From: JBMYQA01 sp049600855
Lineage (GTDB): Bacteria; Bacteroidota; Bacteroidia; Cytophagales; Flammeovirgaceae
Direction: 5' to 3'
Length of the DNA stretch: 35,370 nt
Assembly: GCA_049600855.1 (NCBI GenBank)
Contig: JBMYQA010000028.1
Location: 1-35,370, forward strand
Within the stretch, counting starts at the first letter, position 1. Every line of letters begins with the position of its first letter. The position numbers were made by a program, and so were the translations under genes. A model generated the notes under the pieces. It searched no databases and had not been told where the DNA came from. It saw nothing but the letters and a program-made list of their open reading frames with translations. Shown here in pieces: positions 23,106 through 30,512 of this stretch.

Positions 23106-24110
23106 ATGAAATCATTATTGAGAATTTTAGCGTTAACCCTCGTATTAATTGGAGTAAACTTTATGGCTCAGGCGACTGACAGCTATAATTATGAAGCAAA
23201 AGGCGATTCGATTATCGTAAACTTTGGAAATGGTGGCAGAATGGTCATCTATTTGAAAGATAAAGACGATTTGGAAGAATTAAAAGCCATTGATCTCAAT
23301 AAGGTCGTGCAGGAAATGACGGTGTATATCGACTCTGCAAAAAAATCTGAATCAGGAATCATCGTCATTAACAATGATATGGGTGAATTTAAAATCATTG
23401 TGGAAGAAGAAGACGAGGATGATGACGATGTGCATATCACGATTGGAGGCCGAAAGGGAATCGTAATTACCAAAAACGGGGAAAAAGTTCTCTTAAAACG
23501 AGATAATCCTAAAACAAGAACCTATACTGATTTATATCTGGGTTTAAATAGTTACTTAGAAGATGGGCAAATTCCCGATGGTACATTATACGATTTGCGT
23601 CCATTGGGTGCCCGATATGCAGAGCTTGCTTTTAGAAGAGAAACACGAATTGGCGGTGAAAACAGCCCCATCCACATCAATTACGCACTTGCTTTCTCTT
23701 GGTATAACTTCATGTTTGATGGCAACAATCAAATCAATAAAGTGGGAAATCAGGTAGAGTTTGTGGAAAATACCGTGAATAACCTTGATAAGACAAAGCT
23801 GAGTGCTTCATACATTAGCTTGCCTGTGATGCTGAAATTCAAACAAGATAAGTTCCGATTCAGTGCTGGTGGTTACATTGCTTACCGACTTGGCAGCCAT
23901 ACCAAGCTGAAGTATGTGAATAGTGAAGGGGATACCGTAAAAGATAAAGACTTTGGCAACTTCAACTTGACCAGTTTCCGCTATGGTTTACAAACTGAAA
24001 TTGGTGTATGGGGATTGACCATCTTTGGGAAATATGACCTAAATAGGTTGTTTACCAGCAACAGTGGCGCACCTGAACTCAATGCATTTGCATTCGGAAT
24101 TAAGTTATAA
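23106..24110 (+). CDS. Outer-membrane beta-barrel protein with acidic periplasmic domain (PorT-like)
   Basis: 334 residues with a signal peptide (about 1-23, ending FMAQA). An N-terminal soluble domain (about 24-130) is beta-rich and carries an acidic run of nine Glu/Asp at 100-108 (EEEDEDDDD). A C-terminal barrel (about 138-334) follows. It has TYTDLYLGLNSYLEDG, then RYAELAFRRETRIG, LSASYISLPVMLKFKQDKFRFSAGGYIAYRLG and GVWGLTIFGKYDLNRLF, and it ends FAFGIKL with a terminal hydrophobic strand. 'Shows a plausible PorT/outer-membrane-barrel family C-terminus' is as far as I would go. As third gene after a sigma and an anti-sigma-like gene it could be a sensor or the regulated output. The gap to the previous gene is 116 bases and holds a small hairpin without a T tail. 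Confidence 0.82.
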   Translation: MKSLLRILALTLVLIGVNFMAQATDSYNYEAKGDSIIVNFGNGGRMVIYLKDKDDLEELKAIDLNKVVQEMTVYIDSAKKSESGIIVINNDMGEFKIIVEEEDEDDDDVHITIGGRKGIVITKNGEKVLLKRDNPKTRTYTDLYLGLNSYLEDGQIPDGTLYDLRPLGARYAELAFRRETRIGGENSPIHINYALAFSWYNFMFDGNNQINKVGNQVEFVENTVNNLDKTKLSASYISLPVMLKFKQDKFRFSAGGYIAYRLGSHTKLKYVNSEGDTVKDKDFGNFNLTSFRYGLQTEIGVWGLTIFGKYDLNRLFTSNSGAPELNAFAFGIKL

Positions 24111-24174
24111 ACAGATTAGTGTAAGGCAACCACAAATAATAAGTAACGACTCATGCCAACAAGTCGTTTTGGAG

Positions 24175-24203
24175 GGAGGCTCATCAAATGAGTCTCCTTT
24201 TTT
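24175..24203 (+). terminator. Terminator at the end of the sigma/anti-sigma/barrel cassette
   Basis: The 10-bp stem GGAGGCTCAT / ATGAGTCTCC (24175-24184, 24188-24197; one G:T pair) has a 3-base loop and is followed by six T. A second small stem, AACGACT / AGTCGTT at 24145-24151 and 24162-24168, lies just before it. Both fall between the convergent genes ending at 24110 and 24214. Confidence 0.85.
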
Positions 24204-24213
24204 ACTAACTCAT

Positions 24214-24975
24214 TCATCTTACCGCACTTTCTAAAGCATGGCGAAAGGCTTGCTGGATATTTTTATTAAAATCTTTGATCAAGTGGTAATACGATAAGCT
24301 TTGATCATTTACGGAAAAACTGGAGATTTTCTTGCTGTTGGTTGCTTTAAATCCAAAACGGTTTACACATGTTGAATTTTTGATATCATAAATTAGCGCT
24401 TCCCCCATGTAATCTCCTGGAATAAATGAATTCGTTCCTTCCAATTTGGGCAATTTCTGTTTTAACTGATGAACTACCACCACATATTCTAAATTACTTA
24501 ATGCCTGAAAAGCTTCCTGAAAATCTCTTGGAGTCGGTTTATAGGTAGCATCTGTAGGTAAAATCTGGTTTTCATACAAAGAAGCCGCCCGATTGATAAT
24601 ATTTAATTTTTTTGCAACTCGATAGCTGTCTAATACTTTCCGTAAAATTTTAGCCTCCTTCCCTACTCCACCAACTTCAACTAAAACCACTCCACTAAGA
24701 TTGGCAAATTGTTGTGCAAAAACCACTTCTGCATTTGCTTTTGAGGTCACTTTATGAAACAGCCTAAAACGTGGAAGCGACTGATTGCTCAATGAATCAT
24801 CGCGAACAGGTGTAAAAAGAGGTTCCTCATCTAACTGTCCAATTTGCTCAATTAACTCCAACTTTTGCTGCACCACATCTCCTTGTTCATCAATAAGTTG
24901 CCTAATAGCAGCTTCGTCAGATACACAACCGATCAAACTAACTAATAACAACCCCCAAATCGTATATCGTATCAT
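24214..24975 (-). CDS. Predicted lipoprotein of unknown function, 253 aa
   Basis: The N terminus MIRYTIWGLLLVSLIGC has a lipobox (LIGC, Cys17), so it should be membrane-anchored on the outside of the inner membrane or in the outer membrane. The mature part starts with a helix (EAAIRQLIDEQGDVVQQKLELIEQIGQLDEE). A mixed alpha/beta domain follows with ANLSGVVLVEVGGVGKEAKILRKVLDSYRVAK (about 91-122) and LEYVVVVHQLKQKLPKLEG (about 162-180). The end contains FSVNDQSLSYYHLIKDFNKNIQQAFRHAL. I do not recognise the family. It is a single gene facing the sigma cassette terminator, with 167 bases of divergent spacer before the Gly-Gly protein gene on its 5' side. Confidence 0.75.
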   Translation of the reverse strand: MIRYTIWGLLLVSLIGCVSDEAAIRQLIDEQGDVVQQKLELIEQIGQLDEEPLFTPVRDDSLSNQSLPRFRLFHKVTSKANAEVVFAQQFANLSGVVLVEVGGVGKEAKILRKVLDSYRVAKKLNIINRAASLYENQILPTDATYKPTPRDFQEAFQALSNLEYVVVVHQLKQKLPKLEGTNSFIPGDYMGEALIYDIKNSTCVNRFGFKATNSKKISSFSVNDQSLSYYHLIKDFNKNIQQAFRHALESAVR

Positions 24976-25074
24976 TACCCCTTCCTCTATTTTTCAAAAA
25001 ATCTTTGGCCTGAATGTAACGAAAAAAGCACCATTGTTTCAATGAAAATTCAATAAATTTAGACACATCATTAC

Positions 25075-25105
25075 CTTTAGTCCATCATTCGTTTACGGAC
25101 TAAAG
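25075..25105. promoter_or_regulatory. 9-bp inverted repeat upstream of the beta-grasp/DUF4132 operon
   Basis: CTTTAGTCC (25075-25083) and GGACTAAAG (25097-25105) are perfect complements with a 13-base spacer, ending 37 bases before the chosen start at 25143. It could be an RNA hairpin in the leader or an operator. A near-match to the -7 box (TACCTTTA, 25072-25079) overlaps its left arm, but I see no properly spaced TTG. Confidence 0.45.
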
Positions 25106-25142
25106 CATGAAATTGCATCCAAGACCTACTAATCTGATTAAA

Positions 25143-25532
25143 ATGAAGAGAATTACCATACAAGATGAATCTGCAACAGGAAAAATTTTAAATGAGTTAT
25201 TATTAGAACTTGAGCAGGAAGTAATCACTGTAAAAGAACTCATTAGGTTACGCGTAAAAAGCGAAGTTGATCGCTACAATACTGAAAAAGAAGAGCGATT
25301 TCAAGGCTTAGTACAACCCACAGCACTGGAAGAACGCCTGAATCAAAGCCAAAGCAAAAAACGTTTAGTAGACGCTGAAAAACAATTTTATGTAGCAATG
25401 GAAGCTTTTCAAAATAATGGTTTCTTTGTTTTAATTGATAACCAACAAGTTACAGATCCAGAAGAGGAAGTCATTATCACCGATCACACATCCGTAAGTT
25501 TCATCAAACTCACTCCGTTAGTTGGAGGATAA
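25143..25532 (+). CDS. Putative ubiquitin/MoaD-like beta-grasp protein with C-terminal Gly-Gly
   Basis: The start is set at ATG 25143 (MKRITIQDESATGK), giving 129 residues; an ATG 12 codons upstream is possible. The N terminus reads like the start of a ubiquitin fold: strand RITIQ, turn ESATGK, strand ILNELLLELEQE, then VITVKELIRLRVKSEV as the main helix. About 45 residues of charged helix are inserted (about 45-90). The C terminus NGFFVLIDNQQVTDPEEEVIITDHTSVSFIKLTPLVGG part resembles ThiS/MoaD: a 'xVxV(N/D)xxxV.D' strand pair, then a strand ending in Pro-Leu-Val-Gly-Gly. The stop codon directly follows GGA GGA (25524-25529), so the di-glycine is at the very end, as needed for adenylation and transfer in ubiquitin-like and sulfur-carrier proteins. 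It is 3 bases ahead of the DUF4132-type gene and surely co-translated. Family and function are inference. Confidence 0.7.
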   Translation: MKRITIQDESATGKILNELLLELEQEVITVKELIRLRVKSEVDRYNTEKEERFQGLVQPTALEERLNQSQSKKRLVDAEKQFYVAMEAFQNNGFFVLIDNQQVTDPEEEVIITDHTSVSFIKLTPLVGG

Positions 25533-25535
25533 ATC

Positions 25536-28500
25536 ATGGAGAATAAACAACAAGAAATGGCAAAAGACGGTTTTATATTAGCAAAAAATCATCCGTATGC
25601 TGCTCATCATGAATTTATAAGCCACTTTTATGAGACTGGCCATACAGGTAATCGACACAGTTTTAATGAAGCATTATTGTATGGTTACATCCGCAAGGTG
25701 AATAAGCAAGAGCAGGTGAATTTGCTGTTAGCTACCATAGAACGTTTTATTCAAAATAAATTCAATGATAGTAATAATTGGGAGCAACGATGGTGGCGCA
25801 AAGATGTTTTGCACGCCATTTGGGAATATTTGCTCGGAGAAGAACTCTTATATACAGAAGACAAAGTCATCCAAGTGCTTCAATTGCTTGTAGATGCATT
25901 TTTAAAAGATGTGTTGTCGCAGAGTGAGCTTAATGTGTTTTTCCCAATCATATCGCATTTCATTAAAGCTTCCCCATCTATTGATTCATTAAAAGCAGCC
26001 ATTTCAGAGGCAAAAACAACCATTCAAAGCAAAAAAGTCAAATCTTATCATCATAGTGCGATCACTCCTAAGTATTTTACCTTTTTGCTAGATGACGTAC
26101 TTGGTCAGTATGACACCACAGGACTGATGAAGTACTATACCCATGATCAGTTTGGAGCTGGAGCCTTAATTGATGAGGCAATGGATGACTTTCCGTATTA
26201 TGAGCATGATCCTTTACTTGAAGCCCACCAGTTGTTAAGTACATTGCTTCAAGAATGTAAGGCAAAAGGCATTAGTTCATATAATCCAGATTTTCGGCAA
26301 TTAGCAGCAGGAAAGCAATTGATGGACAGTGGTCGCCCTGAGCAACTGCAAATGGTAAAAGCCGTGTTTTATCGACTGGCGTGGTATAAAGTTCGCTTCA
26401 AATCGGGCTATACCTCTTGGCTTTATGAGGTATTGAAACAGTTGATGAAAAAGAAATTGCCTTATCAAGAAGCTGATTTTTGTTGGATAGCCATACAAGT
26501 CCCTAAATTGTTTCATACCCTATCGCTCTTTCCATTTTTATATTTCGCCAAGTTTGCGTTAGGACATGTGAAAAAAAACGGGACAAGTCCAGCATTACTG
26601 AGCGCCTTCAATCAGCTAAAGTCTAGTGATCTTTTAACGAAATCGCACCAGACAAAAGACCGTGAAAAAATACAGCATCGCTTACTTGAGGTGATTGATT
26701 TTGGAACTTCAGATACTGCGATTACTCCAGTTTGGCTCAATGAAAAAGATCAACATTTTGGAAAACTCATCAATAATTATGTAAAAGGATTAGATCAAGC
26801 TGCTCAAAATCAGTGGTTTGAATTACTTAAACAATTGGAGAAGAGTTCGGGTAGTAAACCTTCCGCCAAGTTTCAAAAATCGGTTCAAACATTAATCAGC
26901 GCCATTGGAACAGAAAGCTACCAAACCCAATTAAAAGCATGGTTTCAACTGCTGTTTAAGAAGGACACTTTTAACATGGATAACTGGAGAGATTGGGATT
27001 ATTTACAACTGAATAAAGATTTTCAAAAAGGCTTTATTTGGTCAGCTTTAACCGTGATCGATCATGAGCTCATACGTATTTTAGCGGCATTGGCCGAACG
27101 TTGTTTCCAAACGATTCCAGAGCGAGGACCTTTGGCTGCAGGTTTGGGCAATGCCATCCTGTATGTGTTAGGAAATGCAGAAGGATTAGAAAGCATTAGC
27201 CAACTTTCCCGTTTGAAACTAAAAATCAAGCAAAATAATACACGTAAGTTAATCGCCCGTTACATCCAAAATGCTGCCAATCGATTAGGAATTACGGAAG
27301 GTGAGATTGAAGATATGGCTACTCCAGACTTTGGGTTGATCGCTGGAAGGTTAACCGCAAAATTGGGAGAAACTACTGCAGTATTACAACTAGAGGGCAT
27401 TGGTAAAACGTCGTTACAATGGGAAAAGTCGGATGGTAAGCTTCAAAAGTCCGTGCCTGCCGCTGTCAAAAAGGATTTCATGCCCGAGCTGAAACAATTA
27501 CGCGCAACTGCAAAAGAAATCCAAAAAACGCTCACTGCCCAACGCGATCGCCTAGATCGTTCGTACATTCAGGAAAGAAGTTGGGATTGGGAAAAATTCC
27601 AAAAATACTTTCTCAACCATGGTTTGATGGCTTACCTCGCTAAAAGGCTGATTTGGCAATTTCACCTTGATTCCACTTGCGTGCATGCCATTTGGGAAAA
27701 GGATGGTTTTGTGGATGCTCACGGCCAATCCATTGATTGGGATTTCGAAAAATCAACCATCACGTTGTGGCATCCTATTTATGCTGAAATTGATGAAATA
27801 TTGGCTTGGCGAAGCTACTTAGATGAGCGAGAAATACAACAACCATTAAAACAGGCTTATCGGGAAGTTTATTTTGTTACGGATGCGGAACGAAACACCC
27901 ATACGTACTCCAATCGATTTGCGGCACATCTATTAAAACAATACCAATTCAATACCCTTGCTAAACTCAGAGGTTGGAATTATTCACTCATGGGGGCTTA
28001 TGACGATGGAATTGAAAATACCATTTGTTCCATTTCATTGCCTGCTTATGACCTCACTGCTGAATTTTGGATTGATGAACTCGCCAGTGATGAAGATTTT
28101 GCGGATTCTGGCATTTGGTTGTATGTGGCTACCGACCAGGTGCGTTTCAAAAAACAAGGGAATGCAATAGCGATGGATGAAGTGCCTAAAATGGCCTTTT
28201 CTGAAATTATGCGTGATGCCGATTTATTTGTGGGTGTTGCGAGTATTGGTAATGATCCAAACTGGGAAGATCATGGGAATAACCGAAGACGTTTTACGTA
28301 TTGGGAAAGCTACTCTTTTGGCGAGCTTACCGAAAGTGCCCAAACTCGAAAAGCAGTGCTGGAGCGACTCATTCCCCGCTTAAAAATAGCCAAGCAATGC
28401 CGTTTTGATCAAAAATTCTTGATTGTAGCAGGTGATATTAGAACCTATAAAATCCATTTGGGTAGTGGTAATATATTGATGACGCCCAATGATCAATACT

Positions 28501-28661
28501 TATGCATTGTCCCGCAGCGCCAAGATAAATCTAGTAACAAGGTATTTCTCCCATTTGAAGGCGATAAGGTTTTGTCCATCATCTTGAGTAAAGCCATGTT
28601 GTTAGCGAATGATACAGCAATTGATGATCCAACCATTGTCAGTCAGATCAGAAGCGATTAA
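25536..28661 (+). CDS. Large DUF4132-type protein
   Basis: 1041 residues, no signal peptide, no membrane helix. The first ~600 residues are helical, HEAT-like or TPR-like solenoid (for example the segments around WWRKDVLHAIWEYLLG and LLVDAFLKDVLSQ). The C-terminal third has the features I link with DUF4132. One is LAKLRGWNYSLMGAYDDGIENTICSISLPAYDLTAEFWID (about 805-845). Others are WLYVATDQVRFKK, a DADLFVGVASIGNDPNW stretch, and FDQKFLIVAGDIRTYKIHLGSGNI near the end. E. coli YehI and MolR are of this group; their activity is unknown. In other genomes DUF4132 proteins occur with a MoxR ATPase, a VWA protein and a SWIM protein, none of which is here. The upstream partner is the Gly-Gly protein. 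A terminator follows at 28675. Confidence 0.78.
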   Translation: MENKQQEMAKDGFILAKNHPYAAHHEFISHFYETGHTGNRHSFNEALLYGYIRKVNKQEQVNLLLATIERFIQNKFNDSNNWEQRWWRKDVLHAIWEYLLGEELLYTEDKVIQVLQLLVDAFLKDVLSQSELNVFFPIISHFIKASPSIDSLKAAISEAKTTIQSKKVKSYHHSAITPKYFTFLLDDVLGQYDTTGLMKYYTHDQFGAGALIDEAMDDFPYYEHDPLLEAHQLLSTLLQECKAKGISSYNPDFRQLAAGKQLMDSGRPEQLQMVKAVFYRLAWYKVRFKSGYTSWLYEVLKQLMKKKLPYQEADFCWIAIQVPKLFHTLSLFPFLYFAKFALGHVKKNGTSPALLSAFNQLKSSDLLTKSHQTKDREKIQHRLLEVIDFGTSDTAITPVWLNEKDQHFGKLINNYVKGLDQAAQNQWFELLKQLEKSSGSKPSAKFQKSVQTLISAIGTESYQTQLKAWFQLLFKKDTFNMDNWRDWDYLQLNKDFQKGFIWSALTVIDHELIRILAALAERCFQTIPERGPLAAGLGNAILYVLGNAEGLESISQLSRLKLKIKQNNTRKLIARYIQNAANRLGITEGEIEDMATPDFGLIAGRLTAKLGETTAVLQLEGIGKTSLQWEKSDGKLQKSVPAAVKKDFMPELKQLRATAKEIQKTLTAQRDRLDRSYIQERSWDWEKFQKYFLNHGLMAYLAKRLIWQFHLDSTCVHAIWEKDGFVDAHGQSIDWDFEKSTITLWHPIYAEIDEILAWRSYLDEREIQQPLKQAYREVYFVTDAERNTHTYSNRFAAHLLKQYQFNTLAKLRGWNYSLMGAYDDGIENTICSISLPAYDLTAEFWIDELASDEDFADSGIWLYVATDQVRFKKQGNAIAMDEVPKMAFSEIMRDADLFVGVASIGNDPNWEDHGNNRRRFTYWESYSFGELTESAQTRKAVLERLIPRLKIAKQCRFDQKFLIVAGDIRTYKIHLGSGNILMTPNDQYLCIVPQRQDKSSNKVFLPFEGDKVLSIILSKAMLLANDTAIDDPTIVSQIRSD

Positions 28662-28674
28662 AATGCGTTGATAC

Positions 28675-28714
28675 CGTTCTATGAGTGTTCTCAAAATCAC
28701 TCATGGAACGCTTT
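28675..28714 (+). terminator. Terminator after the DUF4132-type gene
   Basis: The 13-bp stem 28675-28687 / 28698-28710 (one T:G pair) has a 10-base loop and is followed by CTTTTAA. It begins 14 bases after the stop codon. The T tail is short, so moderate strength is likely. Confidence 0.75.
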
Positions 28715-28775
28715 TAATAAGTAATGCTACGCATTTACTGATGATAATCCCCTGTATCACTCAATTTGGTCATAG

Positions 28776-28803
28776 TTGGTAACTCTTTTCAAACTTAACT
28801 TTG
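28776..28803 (+). promoter_or_regulatory. Bacteroidota-type promoter for the 28851 lipoprotein gene
   Basis: TTG at 28776-28778, a 17-base spacer, and TAACTTTG at 28796-28803 (all fixed positions of TAnnTTTG). The start codon lies 47 bases downstream of the -7 box. Confidence 0.6.
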
Positions 28804-28850
28804 CTCGATTAGTTAAGTAATTAAAATGTATTACCAACTTCTAGCCTCCC

Positions 28851-29804
28851 ATGAACGAAAAATTTGCATACCCATTCCCCACCTTAATGGTTTTAGGCTT
28901 CCTATTTTTAGTGGCCTGTACGCCCAAGGAAAAAGAAGCTTCGCAACCCACGGCCAACACTGACCTTGTTTCTTATAACCCAGAAACAGCGCAAGTCGCT
29001 AATGTAGGACCTGATTTCAATAATTATTGGTATCAAGGGAAAGCCGAGATCACCAGTTATCACCTCGAACAAGCGCGCTATGGGCAAATTCATCAGGGAA
29101 ATGCCATATTGATATTTGTTACCGAAGAGTTTTGGGCTGATAAGCAAGTAAAATATGAATACGGAACAAAAACCGATCAGGTCGTTCCTATTCTCAAGTT
29201 AAACTTTATGAAGAAATTCAATACAGGTATCTACCCTTATTCATTGATGAGTTCCTCATTTGTTCCTATTGAGGGAAAAGCTCCATTTAAAATCACCTCT
29301 TCCATGCAAGAGTGGTGTGGACAAGCTTACATGCAAATTAATCAACGCGCTAAGGGATACGAAGGCGTTTATCACTCCTATTTTCAGGCAGAAAATGATG
29401 CGGAGTTTAAACTACCTCAGGATGTGGTGTTTGAAGATGCCATTTGGGCTCAAATTCGTAAAAACCCCAAAAAACTTCCTAAAGGTGAGTTTCAAGCAGT
29501 TCCTGATTTGATGTTTTTACGTTTAATGCATCAAGATAGTAAAGCTTACCAAGCAAAAGGTACTTCTACGAAAGATGGCTCAACTACTTTCTATACACTT
29601 GAGTTTCCCACATTAAAACGAAGTATAAAAATCCAATTTTCTACTAAGTTCCCACATGAAATTGAAGGGTGGGAAGAAAGTCGACAACGTGGCACTCAAA
29701 CCTTAGTAACGAAAGCAACTCGTAAAAAAACGGTCCTATCGCCCTATTGGAGTTTGAATAATGTTGCCGATTCTGTTTACCGCAAACAATTAGATTTACC
29801 GTAG
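28851..29804 (+). CDS. Predicted lipoprotein, 317 aa, conserved in the phylum
   Basis: The N-terminal signal ends with lipobox LVAC (Cys23) followed by a polar linker TPKEKEASQPTANTD. The mature domain is beta-rich and has a memorable block NNYWYQGKAEITSYHLEQARYGQIHQGNAILIFVTEEFW (about 57-95). Then come MSSSFVPIEGKAPFKITSSMQEWCGQAYMQIN (about 133-164) and TFYTLEFPTLKRSIKIQFSTKFPHEIEGWEE. Proteins of this kind in Flavobacteria have, as far as I remember, been labelled 'septum formation inhibitor Maf'. None of the Maf nucleotide-binding motifs is here, so that name should not be used. Function unknown. It has its own promoter and is followed by the His/Met-rich lipoprotein gene. Confidence 0.78.
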   Translation: MNEKFAYPFPTLMVLGFLFLVACTPKEKEASQPTANTDLVSYNPETAQVANVGPDFNNYWYQGKAEITSYHLEQARYGQIHQGNAILIFVTEEFWADKQVKYEYGTKTDQVVPILKLNFMKKFNTGIYPYSLMSSSFVPIEGKAPFKITSSMQEWCGQAYMQINQRAKGYEGVYHSYFQAENDAEFKLPQDVVFEDAIWAQIRKNPKKLPKGEFQAVPDLMFLRLMHQDSKAYQAKGTSTKDGSTTFYTLEFPTLKRSIKIQFSTKFPHEIEGWEESRQRGTQTLVTKATRKKTVLSPYWSLNNVADSVYRKQLDLP

Positions 29805-29849
29805 TGACTTTTCTACGAGTTAAGTTAGTCTAAATAAATACTTTATTAC

Positions 29850-29863
29850 GTTATCGTGATAAC
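29850..29863. promoter_or_regulatory. Palindrome GTTATC-GT-GATAAC, possible operator
   Basis: A perfect 14-bp palindrome lies 68 bases upstream of the ATG at 29931 and directly in front of a weak promoter: TTG at 29864-29866, then TACTTTTA at 29888-29895 (seven of eight to TAnnTTTG with a 21-base spacer). A dimeric regulator bound here would touch the -33 region. The regulator cannot be named from sequence. Confidence 0.45.
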
Positions 29864-29930
29864 TTGTACAATTGAGCGAAAAAATATTACTTTTATACGT
29901 TTTTATCTCAATCAACTAAACAAAAGTTTT

Positions 29931-30434
29931 ATGAAGTCAAAATTATTCATACTTGGAAGCTTCTTATGCTTACTATTTGCGATCTCAAGTTGCACCAACC
30001 CTGCAGACAGTGAAGAGCACAAAGCAATGGAAGCAGCTCACGCCAAAATGGAAGAGGAGCACAAAAAAATGGAAGAAGATCATACTGCAATGATGGAAGC
30101 GCACAATGCAATGATCGAAAAGCATGCTTCTTTAAGCTCTGAATCTGATTCAGTACATGCGGCGATTGAAGCCAAGCATTCTGAGTTAATGGCAAAGCAC
30201 GAAGCATTGATTGCTTCGCATACAGATATCATTGCTTCACATACAGACATGTTGAAAAATCATGCAAGTGGAAAAATTGATGCGGCAACCATGAAAAAAG
30301 AGCATGAAGAAATGGAGAAACAGCATCAAGCCCTTGCTGCTGATCATGCTAGCATGAAAGCTGATCACAATAAAATGGCTGAAGAACATGAGCAAATGAT
30401 GAAAGATCATGAATCTGCTGATGGAGATGAGTAA
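29931..30434 (+). CDS. Lipoprotein made of His/Met heptad repeats
   Basis: The start is set at ATG 29931 (MKSKLFILGSF), giving 167 residues; the longer frame from 29856 adds a non-signal stretch. Lipobox ISSC (Cys21). The mature protein is one helical repeat. His occurs at 30, 37, 44, 51, 58, 65, then 76, 83, 90, 97, 104, 111, then 125, 132, 139, 146, 153 and 160. That is 18 His with exact steps of 7, apart from one step of 11 and one of 14. Three residues after nearly every His is Met, Ile or Leu (Met at 33, 40, 47, 54, 61, 107, 128, 142, 149 and 156). In coiled-coil terms His fills one core position and Met/Leu/Ile the other. The rest is mostly Glu, Lys, Ala, Asp. Transition-metal binding (Cu, Zn or Ni) is the likely reason, but is inferred. 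Confidence 0.85.
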   Translation: MKSKLFILGSFLCLLFAISSCTNPADSEEHKAMEAAHAKMEEEHKKMEEDHTAMMEAHNAMIEKHASLSSESDSVHAAIEAKHSELMAKHEALIASHTDIIASHTDMLKNHASGKIDAATMKKEHEEMEKQHQALAADHASMKADHNKMAEEHEQMMKDHESADGDE

Positions 30435-30460
30435 TTATTGCTAACTTCCCTCACACCTAA

Positions 30461-30492
30461 AAGGGGCTGTCTCAATTGTGAGACAGCCCCTT
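30461..30492. terminator. Bidirectional terminator between convergent genes
   Basis: A perfect 14-bp stem, 30461-30474 with 30479-30492 (AAGGGGCTGTCTCA and complement), and a 4-base loop. On the plus strand TTCTT follows; on the minus strand the left flank reads TTTT. It separates the His/Met lipoprotein gene from the DUF4175 gene. Confidence 0.88.
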
Positions 30493-30512
30493 CTTAATTG
30501 ACCGCATTATGG

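Noticed and set aside
30019..30420. The repeated pattern as a DNA repeat array or CRISPR
   Set aside because: The periodicity (21 bases) is that of the coded heptads. The bases themselves vary between units and there are no spacers.
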